Below are positions 1-12,151 of a stretch of 64,000 nucleotides of DNA, piece after piece. The DNA is taken from positions 35,883,315 through 35,947,314 of the forward strand of contig OU744730.1 of the NCBI GenBank assembly GCA_916613615.1, written 5' to 3'. The DNA is from Steromphala cineraria. Taxonomy: Eukaryota; Mollusca; Gastropoda; Trochida; Trochidae. The translations under genes were made by a program, and so were the position numbers. How positions within the stretch are numbered: the first letter of the stretch is position 1; each line of letters opens with the position of its first letter. The notes under the pieces were generated by a model, which saw only the letters and a list, made by a program, of their open reading frames with translations, did no database searches and was not told the origin of the DNA.

Positions 1-1663
1 TACTTATCATTGCGCAAATTGTCTCCATGCAGTCGTTTTACTATGTCAACCTTGGTTTTTGGATATACATATTGGACATCATAGGTCGTTTTGATGTTTC
101 ACTGGATCAAATATTTACTCAAAGCGTAAGTACTATATTTAATAGTGTTGGGAATCGGTTGAAATATAGTAATCGATCATCGGTTGGTGGCAACTGATCG
201 ATGATCGATTAAAAATCGGTTGCGTGGCAGCATTAGTGTTCAAAATTGTTTTCTTCCTGCTTATAAGATCATATTTGAATTTGAAACTTTGTCTAATCAC
301 ATTCTTCTAAGATGTCATCATCTTATCAATAAAAGAGAGAGAGAGAGAGATATTTGTAAAAGCTTTATTTCTAGTAAAAAAAAACCCAATATGACAGACA
401 AACTGTCACAAATTATTGACTAGAATGTATTATTAAACACATTTTTAAAAACTGTTGACAAAATTGTTTGCTGCACAGATAAGCACTCGAGTACTCGTGA
501 GTAACACTTTATGAGTACTCGAGTAGCAAATATTTGTACCCATTTCAGCCCTTATATCCACTACTTGACATACAACACCTTAGGTTTTTGACCCTGTTGA
601 ACTTGCCAAAAGATCGGTCTGTTTTCGTTTTGCTGTCAGTGTCGCTGTTCCTTTCTCCTCCCTACAGAAACGCAAGCTCCAAACACTGTGTTAATGAAGA
701 CTTGCATACAAAGTCGATGCATGGAGCTTGTAAACCGAAACTTGAAGGGAGGGTAAAGTAACAGCATGTAAAAATTACACTGACTACTTGCGATTTCCCG
801 ACAGTTTATTATGGTATCAAGATAAGTTGACGTATAAATTCAATTGAACAAGTAGGTATCTAATGTGCACAAAATTACAAATAATAAATTTGGAAATGAG
901 TTTTGAAGCTTATATTACGTGATTATGCATAACATTGCTGTACATTATTTTTAGCATCATAAGCAGACAGAAAGGGAGTTGTACTCAATCACAGACATTC
1001 TTACTCGATTATGTGGTGAAATGACTGAAACTAGTAATACTCGACGAACTTGATTAATCAGAACACCACTAATATTTAAAACCTGAAATGAAGTTGAATA
1101 ATTCAGTGGTTCTCCTAAACAGTCTGGAAACTACAGCGGGTAGCCATATTATTACGTACGTCATTCCCATTGACTTGCATGTCAATTAGCTGTTGTGATA
1201 ATAATTGTCTTAAATTTAGTGGAAATCTATTCGCTGTAATTTTTTGCAGCAGCTTGGAAATCATCCGAGCTGTAGACACATAATTTTGATTTATGTTTTT
1301 GTTTATTATTAAGAAAACTGCATCTCATTTAAAAGCACTATGTATAGTAGTCCAGCATGCTAGACGTCTTCCTACGTCGACGTCTTCGCGTGCGCAGTTA
1401 TCGCACATAAAGCGAAGTTTAGGTTATCTGAACTATATGTAAAGTCGAGTACTCTAAGTTCGTGAGTGTTGTAAGTTCGTGACGTCATTTACACACGTGC
1501 GTGCTCGCACAATACTCGATTACAAAATCTGAATCGTGTTGATCATGGTTTCAAAACTCGAACAAAATCCATTGCTACACCTTTCATTAGTATTTTATCA
1601 AGTTTATTATCACCATGTCATTTTAATAGACATATACCCCTAAAAGTACGTTTTATATAAACC
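1..1663. other. No recognised gene
   Basis: I see no convincing coding sequence here. The open frames are short, lack family signatures and are not bounded by clear splice sites. The stretch is AT-rich with a short (GA)n run near 333-350 and a few repeats of ACTCGAGTACTCG-like palindromes around 485-525. It may be intergenic or intronic host DNA. Confidence 0.5.
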
Positions 1664-1910
1664 GGGGGCGTAGCTCAGTGGTAGAGTGTCCACTCAACAC
1701 CCGGAAGACCAGGGTTCGATTCCCGGTTGCGTCATACCAAAAGATGTTAAAAGGTTGGAGTTGTTGATGCCTTGCTTGACAATCGGCATTGTAAAGGCAG
1801 AACAACGCATTAACCGGCGCTGCACCCACAGGGGGTACTCGACTGTACAGGTAAAGCGGAAGTTGCACCTCTGCAACGTCCAATTCCTCACTGTACAGTG
1901 AAAACAAAAC
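1664..1910 (+). mobile_element. tRNA-derived SINE
   Basis: The first ~70 bases read as a tRNA-like head with an A box (TAGCTCAGTGG, near 1671) and a perfect B box (GGTTCGATTCC, near 1713), the internal RNA polymerase III promoter. The anticodon stem is poorly paired, so this is not a functional tRNA gene. A tRNA-unrelated body follows (about 1736-1905), including a CTTGCTTGACAATCGGCATT-like core and a GTACTCGACTGTACAGG segment that recurs inverted near 3418-3460. The head-body layout and second copy support a SINE. From memory the core resembles the central domain of MetaSINE-type bivalve SINEs; that is unverified. SINEs are mobilised by LINE proteins, and several LINE fragments lie in the window. 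Confidence 0.75.
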
Positions 1911-2335
1911 AACCCCGACTCCACGTTCACGGTTAGTTCTAGTTAATACGTTGTTTATAACAGATTTAAACTGTCTTGGTGGACCTATGAAGCTTTACTG
2001 CTTTGTAAACTACTGCATTTATAATGTAACATAACTCGGTCTCTGCATAATGATGATTTTCAGCTGTCCTTGAGATCGCGTTCGAAAGCCTAACGAAAAT
2101 ATGTCTAAATTTGCCAATCACAGCAATTTAGATGAACGGAGTCATTCAAATTAACCTTTCATATGTTGATAGAATGTGGATATCGTTATACAAATGCCCA
2201 ATCAAGTATTTCTGACTGTTTCGGCCAAATATTTCGAATAAAATTAAACTGTACGCTGAAGGGACGTTGCGACTGTCTCGGATGCTGACTGTACGGGAAG
2301 TTGCGCATTTACAGAGTAACCGAGAACTGTCATTT

Positions 2336-2431
2336 GTTTATAAAATAAGGATTGCATTTAAATCCACACGCCACTAATGGCTGTAATATTGCTCAAGCGG
2401 CACTAAACACCAACGCAATCAATCAATCACT
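2336..2431 (+). mobile_element. SINE/LINE 3' tail fragment
   Basis: The stretch ends in GGCACTAAACACCAACGC followed by (CAAT)n-type repeats. That ending (…TAAACACCAA… plus a short tandem tail) is common at the 3' ends of bivalve SINEs and their partner LINEs. No tRNA head is present, so it is a truncated fragment. The assignment rests on the tail pattern only. Confidence 0.4.
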
Positions 2432-3417
2432 GTTCAAAACTTACATGCATAATAGTTTCAGGTGATGTATGTTTTGTTTTGATAACTTAAATAGTAATGG
2501 AGTAATGAACTTTGGAACTTTGTTGAAAACACTGAAATTTGATTAGTTTTAGACCCCTACTTCATGTTGATCCCTCTAGCTCCTTAATTATCAACATTTT
2601 TGTGATAAAGTGCAACATAGCAAAGGTTGTGCTTGGAATAGCGCATGTAAAAATGCAATCAATTTAAAGATATCTTACTTATTAAAGAAACTGTGGAATT
2701 TTGAATTGTTCCAAAAATGAGGATTTTCCAAAAATCGCAATATTCAAGGACCGGTCATAGACAGAAAAAAATTATCCTGCTTCACAAAACATTAACGATA
2801 AAATTTCTATCTGTTAAAGATTTCAAACTAAAATTCTCAAAGTAAAATAACCCTCGAAAATTTTTCACAATGAACAATCAGAACCTGTGCGGTTCACAAT
2901 CAGTTTTATGCTTCATTTTAGTGCGGTAGATCTGCATAGTTAAAGTTCACACCAAGAGTGTAGAGGACAAACTAACCAAGGTCTGAGGCAGTGTGTTATT
3001 TGTTATAGTAGTACATAGAAAAGTGTGAGAAAGCAAAAATACTGAATAAAACCAGTATAATATAGTAGCCTATTAGCTAGTTAGCATGACAATGTATTGG
3101 GGACATGTATCAGAACGTACCAACTCCCCGTACAGTATAACTGTTATTATATGTAACTCCCCGTACAGTGCCGGTGCAACGTCCATCAGGGCGTACGGTC
3201 TATATTTTGTCTTGTTTCTCTTTAAATGTAATGAAATAAGCATTGATACACCACATGGGCCTTTGAATACGCATTATTTTACTGTATAAGTTACAACAAT
3301 CATCAAATGACCTCTACATAGTCCGCAACATGAGTTAAACAGTCAATTTCGCGATCACTACATTAGCTTCGAACGGGCAGTCACTTGAAATGGGCAAGTA
3401 TGACAAGAATTGAAACA
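2432..3417. other. No recognised gene
   Basis: AT-rich sequence without convincing coding potential. A short direct duplication, AACTCCCCGTACAGT, occurs at about 3120 and 3157. I see no splice-bounded exon or known repeat family. Confidence 0.45.
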
Positions 3418-3500
3418 ACGTGCAACTTCCGCTTTACCTGTACAGTCGAGTACCCCCTGTGGCACCGTGGCTGCCGGGTTGCATTGGCACAAATCAAATT
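3418..3500 (-). mobile_element. Inverted SINE tail fragment
   Basis: About 40 bases (GCAACTTCCGCTTTACCTGT … GAGTACCCCCTGTGG) are the reverse complement of the body of the SINE at 1664-1910. No tRNA head accompanies it, so this is a 5'-truncated copy on the opposite strand. Confidence 0.65.
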
Positions 3501-4039
3501 TCCAATGTACATGTACTGAGGACAATAAAGTGTTATTATTATATTATTAAGGATTCAGCCATAAGGCTGAATCCTTATTGTTATTGGCGTGTTTTTTATA
3601 TTGTTTTATATTGTTTTTCACCTGTCCGTCTGTCCGTTTGTCCACAAAAACTTTAACCTTGGTCATAACTTTTGATTGGTCAGAGCTAGGTCTTTGATAC
3701 TTAACATATGGATCCCTTGTGATGAGACCTTTCAGATGACACCATGACATTTGACCTTGTGACCTTGACCTTGACCCAGCAAGCAGGATGCATCCGGGGG
3801 CATTCGTGTTTCACAAACACATCTTGTTTTTTTTAATTATTATTCCACGATTTTTGTGGGCAGGATTCAGCCCAAACGGCTAACGCTATCAAAGCCAAAT
3901 TTCCCAGGCTGGTAGACCTTGTTGAGGAATGGCCAAAATAAGCTTTTGGGCCAAATCGATCCATACATTAAAGGTCCAGTTCGAATCCAAAATCGAAAAT
4001 TTAACATTGATTTTTTTTTCAAAATGCACTTAGAGACCT

Positions 4040-4758
4040 GGGTGCTTATTCTCGAAAGTATCCTAGCCCTAGGATGTCCTAACTTTGATCCTAAGGGTTA
4101 GGATAAAATCCTACCCTATTCTCAAAAACTATCCCAGTGCTAAGATATCCTAACTTAGGACAAATACTAGGATAGGTCTAAACCTGTCCCAGCTAAATCC
4201 TAGTGGAAATCAACATTGCAAAAACAAATTTTTTTGATCTTCAAAAAGTATTTGTTTAATCCTTACCTCATTTTAAGCAATTATAGGCCTTTCTATACAC
4301 AAAATTGCCCTCCTCTATCACTTTTCTGAAAGTATAGTATTATAAAAATATTCGAGAAATTATCATCTATAATGATAAAAAATAATTCATAGAAAATTAA
4401 ATATAATAAAATATTATGATTTCTTTATATAAACAAAAAATAAAGACGATCCATATTTTATATCCTCACAGCTTTTCTTTGGATTTCTTGCTTTTTTCCC
4501 CAATCAAATGCACCAAGGGTGTGATAAATGTGTGATAAACGCATTAAATCAAAATTAATATCTAGGGGAATTCCCTTTTTATCAAACATTTTCCTATCTC
4601 CCTGACTGAAGAGTTCCAATCCTAGCTAGGATCGGTATCCCAAGTTAGGACAGGTTTAGGATCGTTTCGAGAATCCGTCTTATCCTAACCTTAGGATATC
4701 CTAACTTCTGTCCTAAACAGCTAGGATATATCCTAGCTAGGACACTTTCGAGAATATG
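4040..4758. mobile_element. MITE with CCTAGGA-rich inverted termini
   Basis: The left end reads ATTCTCGAAAGTATCCTAG and the right end is its near-perfect inverse (CTAGGACACTTTCGAGAAT). Subterminal sequence on both sides is packed with short palindromes of TCCTA/TAGGA, while the centre is plain AT-rich DNA. At about 0.7 kb with no open frame this fits a MITE-type non-autonomous DNA transposon nested in family B. I could not fix a target-site duplication because the right neighbour is another insertion. Confidence 0.6.
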
Positions 4759-5666
4759 ATTTTTAGCTCATCAGGACTGAAAGTCCAGATGGGCTTATGG
4801 CATGGCCCGTCGTCAGGCGTCCGTCCGTCCGTCGTCCGTAAACTTTTGACACTTTCGACTTCTCCTCATGAACCATACACATTAGAGAGCTGAAATTTTG
4901 TGTACAAGTACCTGAGCATATGGAGATTCTAATTTGTAACTTTGGTGACCCTGTGACCCTAAATAGGGTCACAGGGGTCACAACTTTAAAAACCTATTTT
5001 CATCTTCTTCTCCAGTTCCAGAAGGACTAGAGAGTTAAAAATGATATGTGCAGACTCCTTGGCCAATGGGGATTCTAATTTGTAACTTTGTTGACCCTGT
5101 GACCCCAAATAGGGTCACAGGGGTCACAACCTTAAAAAACTATTTTCATCTTCTTCTCAAGTTCCAAAAGGTCTAGAGAGCTGAAATTATATGTGTAGAC
5201 TCCTTGGCCAATGGGGATTCTATATCGTAGATTTCGTGACCCCATGACCCCAAATAGGGTCACAGGGGTCACAACCTTAAAAACTTATTTTCATCATCAT
5301 CTTTAGCTCCTAAAGGTCTATTGAGCTGAAAGACTGCATGTAGACTCCTTGGTCAATTGGGATTCTAAACTGTAGGTTTTGTGACCCCATGACCCCAAAT
5401 AGGGTCACAGGGGTCACAATCTTAAAAACCTATTTTTCTCCATTAGATGACAGTCTATGGCAAATTTATTTCTCCTTGGATATTTTAGTGTGGACTTCTT
5501 TCACTGTCTGTTATTGGCGATCTAGAAAGTGTACATTTGTTTTGTAATTTTTTTATAGGTTTTCTTGCAATAGGTAACATCAATTTCATTTTTAGCTCAT
5601 CTTGCCTGTATAAAGCAATTTTGATATGATGCCTGATGAGCTACAGAGCCAATGGCTCTATTTTTT
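4759..5666 (+). mobile_element. Family A element A1
   Basis: The 5' end is TTTTTAGCTCATCAGG followed by a small hairpin (GGACTGAAAGTCC) and a GTCC-rich leader. The body has tandem ~145-bp units, each centred on TGACCCCAAATAGGGTCACA. The 3' end carries CCTGATGAGCTA, the inverse of the 5' TAGCTCATCAGG, then a terminal hairpin (AGAGCC-AAT-GGCTCT) and a T-run. It has no coding capacity. The structure matches non-autonomous Helentron-related elements (terminal hairpin, subterminal inverted repeat, internal minisatellite, T-rich target). Confidence 0.65.
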
Positions 5667-7503
5667 AAAAAAAGATGCGCAATATCAAATGCCGCAAAAA
5701 ATGAAATAGTTGAAAATTCGTAAGTCACGTGGTTTGGCTGCCATCTTGCTTTTAGTGCATTTTCGGCAATTTCCGACCCCACCCACCTTTGACAATCTTC
5801 TCCTCTGAAGATACTTGCACCAGAGAGCTGAAATTTACGTAATTACACTCAATGTAGCTGAAGCATTGTAGTTCTTAATTTGCTTTCTAGAAAGTCCTAA
5901 CCTTAATACTTTTTTGGCTGTGACCTTTCAAAGATGACCAAAATCTAAAAATCGCAAACTTCAAGGGCAGATTACTCAAAACCGAGACCATAGAATTTTA
6001 TGATTTTTGCATGAGAGTTAGACATTAGCAAGGTCTTCAAGATTAAAAAATAAAATCGCTCGCGAACAGTCATTTCCGGCCGCCAAGGATGTGTCAAATT
6101 ACGTAACATAAGTCAAAAAAATCAAAATGGTTGTAGAGACATAACAGTTATACCAAACGAAGCGCAATTAAATTTCAAGCAAAAAAGGTTACTGTGAGAC
6201 ACATGTAGGTAGCATAGTTTTCGCGCAGTGAATGAGTTTCGTTTCTAAAATTTAGCCAGCAGTAATGCTCTTTCGTGTGGGCAGAGGGGGACAGGTAGTG
6301 GCAGAGCTGGCTGTGTATTGGACTTTGACCCTGCACACGGCGGTATTCCAGCGAATTAGTGGCCAGATTTTAGCCAAAACGGCTGAGGCTAGGACAGTGA
6401 AATTTGGAATGCTGATGCACCTTATTAGGGAGAAGCCACAATAACTTTTGGGCAAAATCGGTCGACAACTTAAAGGTCTAGGTCGAATTCAAGTTCGAAA
6501 AATTAACATGGGCTTTTTTTTCAAAATGCTTTTAGAGACCTGAATTTTTTTTAAAAGATGCGCAATAACAAATGCTGCAAAAAACGAAATCATGGCAAAG
6601 TAGTTGGTCACGTGGTTTGGCCGCCATCTTGCTTTTAGTGCATTTTCGACCATTTCTGACCCCTACCACATTTGAAAATCTTCTTCTCTGAAGATACTTG
6701 CACTAGAGAGCTGAAATTTATACTCAATGTAGCTGAAGCATTGTACTTCTTAATGTGAATTCTACAAAGTCCTAACCTTAATACTTTTCTTGCTGTGAAT
6801 TTTCAAAGTTGACCAAAATGTAAAAATCGCAAAATAGAAGGGCAGATAACTCAAAAACCAGACCATAGAGGTCAAACTTTGCATTTTGAAAAGTGTTGTT
6901 TCAGTGGGTTTGTTTAAGACATCGTAGCGAATCAATGACATAAGATAACACGTTGTTCTATATATCATATGAAAGCCAAAAGTCAATAGATTTCTTTTAA
7001 ATTGAACCAAAAATTCTGATTTTTTATTTACATTGAGTTACTGATCTTTGAAAATTGTCAACCCTGCATGTGTTTTAAATGCATTTGATAACTGTATGTT
7101 TGCAAAATGCGTTAATCATCAACAAAAGACCATTACCCAGAAGCTATTGACTGAAATCATTACCTTTGTGAATTACATTAACACCATACAGCGCTGAATC
7201 CGTTTGTCGTCGCTTGCGACTATATTTATTATCATTATCTTACTAACCCCAAATTTCCTTATGTTTTAAAGTCAGCTTAAAAAATTCTGCTTTCTACTTC
7301 AAATAAATTTCTGTCGTATGCATTGCTTTGTAGGTCGTCTGCCAATATGCCAACTAGTAAGTACTGTTTGTCACAAAACTAATCTCATGAGGCCTGAAAT
7401 GACTGTTTTCCGATTGTCATAAAACTTAAGGAATTACAATGTTTTATATCTCAAAACAAGTAGTTTTAATGAATTATTTAACACCATCATTCATCTCAAA
7501 GCC

Positions 7504-7660
7504 GTAATAGTTACTGACTGAGACTGAGGTGTTCAAGTTAGATGAACCCGAGCGCACGTGAATCATGAACGCCGAGCCCGTAAGGCCGAGTTGTTCATGA
7601 ATCACGTGCGCAAGGGTTCATCTAACTTGAACCCGAGGTTGAGGTCGGTTACTATTTTAC
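7504..7660. repeat. Long imperfect hairpin
   Basis: Two ~65-base arms face each other around a ~22-base loop. The inner arm (GTTCAAGTTAGATGAACCC …) returns inverted as GGGTTCATCTAACTTGAAC. Weaker pairing extends outward (GTAATAGTTACTGAC against GGTCGGTTACTATTTTAC). There is no open frame. Related material recurs at 8222-8290. Likely a fold-back or MITE-type element. Confidence 0.65.
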
Positions 7661-8036
7661 ACACTAGCTCCACGCTATATTAATCCGTTTTCAACATAAC
7701 ATCAGTTTTGATAATACTGAAATGCCTCACTTTATTATATATAATGAGAAGGTGACACATTGACTCTAATTGGAGAAACAATGTCTATTTCAAGTAGCTG
7801 ACATTGGCATGAGCCTCTCGTGCTGCACGTGCAATCCGTGCGGGACCATACAAGCTACCAAAATAGATTAATATGAAAACAAATAACAAAAAACTTAATT
7901 TAATATGAATATAAATATTTGGTACCAATGAAATGAATTATCAAATATATAAACTATCATTCACAGTGATGATTAATCTCAGGACGAATTTGACATTTAA
8001 TCATGAGGTCATGAAAAACGTCCTGTATTTTCAACC
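7661..8036. other. No recognised gene
   Basis: AT-rich sequence between a hairpin element and a tRNA-like fragment. ACACACTAGCTCC at 7660 is the inverse of GGAGCTAGTGTGT at about 14914, across the DIRS-1 insertion, which could mark an older element that DIRS-1 entered. Confidence 0.35.
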
Positions 8037-8037
8037 G

Positions 8038-8105
8038 GCCTCCGTGGTCTAATGGATAAGCCACTGGGCTTGAAATCAAGAGGTCACACATTCGAACATA
8101 TGCTT
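8038..8105 (+). tRNA. tRNA-like fragment (probably pseudogene)
   Basis: GGCCTCCGTGGTCTAATGG resembles a tRNA 5' half with an A-box match (TGGTCTAATGG). CTTGAAA in the anticodon-loop position would read as UGA (serine-like). The B-box region (ACATTCGAACA) departs from GGTTCGAATCC, and the acceptor and anticodon stems pair badly, so I call it a decayed tRNA or SINE head, not a working gene. Confidence 0.4.
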
Positions 8106-8221
8106 TGAGTGCAAAGTTTGTAAATGTCTTGTATTGGTAAATTACAATTTTAGTGACTGTCTTTGATTTGCAAAGCAAACTTTGAATTTGAATTAATTTA
8201 GGTAATCAAATTATCATCGAT

Positions 8222-8290
8222 TCACATAAGGTGTTCATGGCAATACCGGGTATTCATCATGAACACCCGCTTTGTCTGATGAACACCTCG
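8222..8290. repeat. Short inverted-repeat fragment
   Basis: GGTGTTCAT and ATGAACACC occur in opposing copies, with wording close to the hairpin at 7504-7660 (TGAACAC, GCACGTG). Probably a relic of the same fold-back family. Confidence 0.4.
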
Positions 8291-8353
8291 GCACGTGCAT
8301 TGCACAGACAATATGAGTAAGTATGAAAAATGAATAATTATTGCGAAAAACCT

Positions 8354-8513
8354 TACCTCTAAACCAACATTGACTTATTTCTCTCTCTCTGAGAGATCGT
8401 ACAGAGTGTGAAAAATAATTTTTTTTTAGTGGTCTACGTGTTGTTCTTCTTCCTGAATTATCTCCCCTTGAGTTAACTCCCTTGAATTTTCAAACTCAGC
8501 TGTCATTCTTTTC
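8354..8513. repeat. Left inverted terminal repeat of DIRS-1
   Basis: Runs from TACCTCTAAACCAACATTG to …GTCATTCTTTTC and is the inverse of 14697-14855 with few mismatches. The outer bases 8336-8353 are unique to the left end and are mirrored in the internal complementary region. Confidence 0.85.
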
Positions 8514-8711
8514 TCTGTACGCCGAGAGTACGGTCGTGCTCAGTGTGAATTCTAATCTTCACTCAAGTTGGATTACTTCTTAGAGTACGTTGTGTTTTCC
8601 TTGGATTACTGTGATTCTCTTGGATTATTGTGATTCGTTTTTTGGATTACCTGTAACTTCTGGAAGTGACTTGGGTGAGAAATTTCCTTGCGTGTTGATT
8701 CGTTTTTCATC

Positions 8712-10410
8712 ATGTCTTCCACTCAGAAAAAATGTGTTGAGTGCCAGAGATATCTCTGTAAAGGTGACCCTCATTCACTGTGCTATTCTTGTTGTGACAA
8801 GACCACCTGTTCTTACACCAAACGTTGTCTGATGTGTAATCACCTTTCTCTTGATGACTGGCAAGTTATGCATAACAACAGATCAAAACCTAAGACCCCT
8901 AAACGTAAAGCTACGGTCAAGTCCTCTCCTTCCATCAGCAAGAACCTTCAGTCCACACCGACCCCTAACCCTGACCCCAAACCCAAGCCGTCGGAGTTAG
9001 AGGAGATCAAAGCTGTGCTGGCCACTCTCACTCATTCTATTGCCTCCATTAAGAAGGACTCACTGGAGTGATTCACGGCCCTGGAAGCCAACCTGCCAAC
9101 GAGCCGCACGCAGCCTGTCTCCCTGACCCAAGCCAAGGTAACACAGACCCAGACCCCGTTGCTTTCCGAGGCCGGCAAGAGCCAAGCAGTCCAACTGCTC
9201 GTGCCCCACTCCCGAATGCCGCGGCGCACGGGCTTCACTCGGAGTTCAGGGTAGTCAGGGGGATCCCGTTACGCGGCTCGTTAGCACGGGCAGCACGGGT
9301 CCTACCGCGCCGGCGGTTGGTAACGGCTTTCAGGCTCCTGCACGAATTGCCCGTGTCCCGCTAGCGGACTTTGTTGACACAACGGATCCACCGTTCATTC
9401 CCGTGCTCCATGATGTGAACAATCAGTCTGCCTTGGCCCACGCCTTCACGGACACAGACTTTACAGTTTTGGATTGTAAGGGTCAACTCATCATTTCTAC
9501 GGATGACTTTAAGTTTTCTCTTAATCCCGATTGGTCTTTTCCGGATAAAATCCAGTATCTTCAGCGTTTGAAGCCATGCACAGCTCCCATTGTTGATGAG
9601 GACTCGGCCTCTCCTAGGCCTGAAGAGTTAGGGGACTCGGGGTCGCTTCCTCCCTCCCGTCCAGCCAAGTTTTCCTTACCCCACTCGTCAGTTATCAAGA
9701 CAGCGGAATAAATGACAAGTTTGCAAATCATCTTGGTCAACTCGAATCAAGTGTCTATTTCCAAGTCGGATGTTTCGGAGAATTATCGCAACGTTCGTGC
9801 GTCTATGGATATCCTTTCCTACATGAACTGGTTCTGTGCAGGTATTAGGGAGATGCTTCCGCCCAAGTTCGTCTCTTATGATGGTGTGGCTCCAAACACC
9901 TTGCAGACCATGAGGGCCGATGATGTCGCCATGGCGCATGGCTTCTTAGATTCCATCTTCGTTGCTTCTCAGGACTTAGCCTCAACTTCAGCCAACTCTA
10001 TGGCTAGGATTGTTTTGGGAGATAGGCAACAACATATTTTGAGAACCCGGGATCTACCAGCTGATGTTAAAGATTCCCTCTTGTTTCAACCGATCCAAGC
10101 TCCTACCTTGTTCAACGGTTCATGTGTTCAAGCAAGTGAATCTCAGGATGCCATGACTTCAAAGTCCCTGAACTTGAAACTTACGCAAGCCTTACTGTCA
10201 AGAGGTTCCTTCCAAGGCCAGCGCCGCGGGAACAATAACCCTAGACCCAACGCTCAGTCTAGACAATCTGCTCCTCATCCGTCGCAGTCCCGGGGTAACC
10301 ATCGGGGACGCAGGGAATTCCATCCACCTCAGTTCAAGGAGCAATCTAAGCCTGCATTCAAGGAGCAATCAAGGCCCTTTCGTGGAGGCAAAGGGGGTTT
10401 CAGACGCTGA
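8712..10410 (+). pseudogene. Gag-like ORF1 of DIRS-1, broken
   Basis: The reading starts at the ATG matching the DIRS-2 Gag start and opens with the same Cys/His cluster (KKCVEC … HSLCYSCC … CLMC). An in-frame TGA at about 9069 sits where DIRS-2 has an arginine codon, consistent with CGA-to-TGA decay. Homology resumes in other frames (about 9403-9711 and 9712-10410). Near 9711-9760 a deletion removes a segment equal to roughly 40 DIRS-2 residues. The C-terminus keeps the QGQRRG / RGG-like basic tail. It cannot encode a full Gag. Confidence 0.85.
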
Positions 10411-10513
10411 CTACCTCATTCCTCCTCTTCCACCCAGCCTACCCTTTCGACCGCTTCCGCCCATCGACTTGATTTCGACAATCGCCTTTCCCTAGCCGAT
10501 CTCTCTCTCGCCC

Positions 10514-12151
10514 GTGGGGGGCTGTCTGGGGAGCTTTCTTCAGAACTGGGAATCCATCACCAGCGATCAATGGATTCTTTCGATCATTGCCTCAGGTTAT
10601 ACCCTTCAGTGGGATCAAGTTCCGCCGACGGCCGTTATGCCTCAGGGAAGCAGCTTTTTCCTCCAAGGAAAAAAGCTTCTAGCCGCTCTCACAGCCATAG
10701 AACAACTGCTGGAAAAGAACGCGATCACGGAGCTAGATCCCGCCGACACATCTCCAGGCTTTAACTCGCCCGTTTTTCTAGTGCCAAAGACGGATTCAGC
10801 CGACATGAGGATGATCATAGATCTGAAGGTTTTCAACAAATTCTTTCTGTGCAGACCTCCCAAGTTCACCATGGAGTCTCTGAACAACAATCGCAAATTG
10901 ATTCTGCCACATTCCAAGTTTTCCAGCCTCGACTTGAAAGACGCCTATTTACACATTCCGATCCATCTCAAGTCCCGGAAGTATCTGCGTTTCGCCCTGA
11001 ATGGGCGCCGATTCCAATTCCAAGTGCTTCCCTTCGGGATCTCAGTGGCTCCTTGGCTCTTCACCAAGGTTACGGCTCCGGTTCTTCAGTACCTCCACCT
11101 CCACTATGTTTTCATCCACGGTTACCTGGACGACTTCCTGCTCCGACACCAGGATCTAACCGTCCTTTACCATCATATTAAGCTAGTCAAGCATGTCTTT
11201 TCCCGTCTCGGCTGGATAATACATCAGTATCCAACAGTTATTGGACACAAGCAAATCCCACTCGCTCAGGATGTGGATGTCTCTGCTAGGCTCTCTCACC
11301 TCGATCCAATCGTTTACCTCCAGAGGCCGACTGAATCTGCGCCACATACAAGCCTGGGTCAACGGCCTCCGTCATGTTCCCTTGGATACCAAGATCGTCC
11401 CCACAGATGTTGTCCGACGCGAACTCCAGCGGAATCTCGACTTCACATAAATCTGCTGGAACTGAAGGCGGTGATTCTGGCTATTCAGAGTTGGAAATCC
11501 TTGCTGCAACACTCGAGCGTCATGATAGCTACGGACAACTCCACGGTAGTGGCTTACATCAACAAGCTGGGAGGAACAAGATCTGCGCCACTGATGCAAC
11601 TGACCAGGGACTTATACGCTCTCATAGACGCCTGGTCGATATCGATTCAAGCCAGACACATTCCGGGGAAGCTGAACTTCCTTGCCGACTCGCTGTCTCG
11701 CCGGAACCTGATCGTATCTTCGGAGTGGACGATTCATCCGCAAGTCTTGGATCTGATCGCGGACAAGTGGGAGAGACCCCAGATAGATTTGTTTGCCACA
11801 GCTCTGAACTTCAGGCTCCCCTCTTATGTGAGTCCGGTACCGGACCCCCAAGCAGTAGCCGTGGACGCCTTGTCAATATCTTGGGAGAATCTGATTGCAT
11901 ACGCCTTCCCGCCATTCAAAATCATACCGGAAGTTCTGAACAAAGTTTGGTGGAACCTGCTTCAGCAACCAAGACGGCAGCCAGAGAACGTGAATCTGCA
12001 GGCTTTCAACCTTCACGTTTGGAAAATATCAGGAACGCGTTGCAAGACCGGGGCTATGCGCAAGACACTTCTCTCGCTATTTCCAGATCAGTCAGACAGC
12101 AGTGGAGAGGAAATAGAGGATAAGCTGACGCTCCCTTATCTATTCCCATGA
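10514..12151 (+). pseudogene. RT/RNase H ORF2 of DIRS-1, internally deleted
   Basis: The reverse transcriptase core is intact to the catalytic motif: SLDLKDAYLHIP (motif A), VLPFGISVAPWLFTK (motif B) and YLDDFLL (motif C). Shortly after, near 11230, sequence is lost and the frame shifts; the true protein continues in another frame (WMSLLGSLTSIQSF, about 11262-11450). A second deletion near 11440 removes the first RNase H aspartate (the TDAS motif of DIRS-2). The remaining RNase H residues (E in LLELKAV, D in IATDNST, D in FLADSLSR) and the DLFAT / AFPPF segment are kept. A further deletion near 11945 joins LNKV directly to WWNLLQQ. RNase H activity is not expected. Confidence 0.85.

Larger units (their letters stand above)
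3549..7228 (+). mobile_element. Family B repeat copy B1 with nested insertions
   Basis: The left end is a hairpin (AAGGATTCAGCC, then GGCTGAATCCTT after 4 bases). The right end has GCGCTGAATCC, the inverted partner of the left end, then a small hairpin (GTCG-CTTG-CGAC, near 7209-7220) and a T-rich run. The body contains a tandem unit: the stretch with GATTCAGCCCAAACGGCTAA … TTGGCTGCCATCTTGC near 3860-5760 recurs near 6360-6640. A MITE (about 4040-4758) and a family A element (4759-5666) sit between AGAGACCTG and the following A/T run. A second, cleaner copy lies at 41770-43003. There is no coding capacity; I infer a non-autonomous Helentron-like element. Confidence 0.65.

Noticed and set aside
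1664..1735. Functional tRNA gene
   Set aside because: A and B boxes are good, but the anticodon arm does not pair and a SINE body follows directly.
5600..5666. CCTGATGAG near family A ends as a hammerhead ribozyme core
   Set aside because: CTGATGAG is present, but I could not place the GAAA and cleavage-site strands with paired stems. The motif is explained as the inverse of the 5' TAGCTCATCAGG end.
7345..7367. 23-bp micro-exon between CTTTGTAG and GTAAGTACTG
   Set aside because: The donor is good, but the stretch is tiny, unsupported by neighbours and of no recognisable content; chance matches of this kind are expected.
11374..12123. 249-codon frame over the DIRS-1 RT region
   Set aside because: A shadow of the RT/RNase H frame in another register, except for its last ~40 codons, which are the start of the recombinase remnant and are annotated there.
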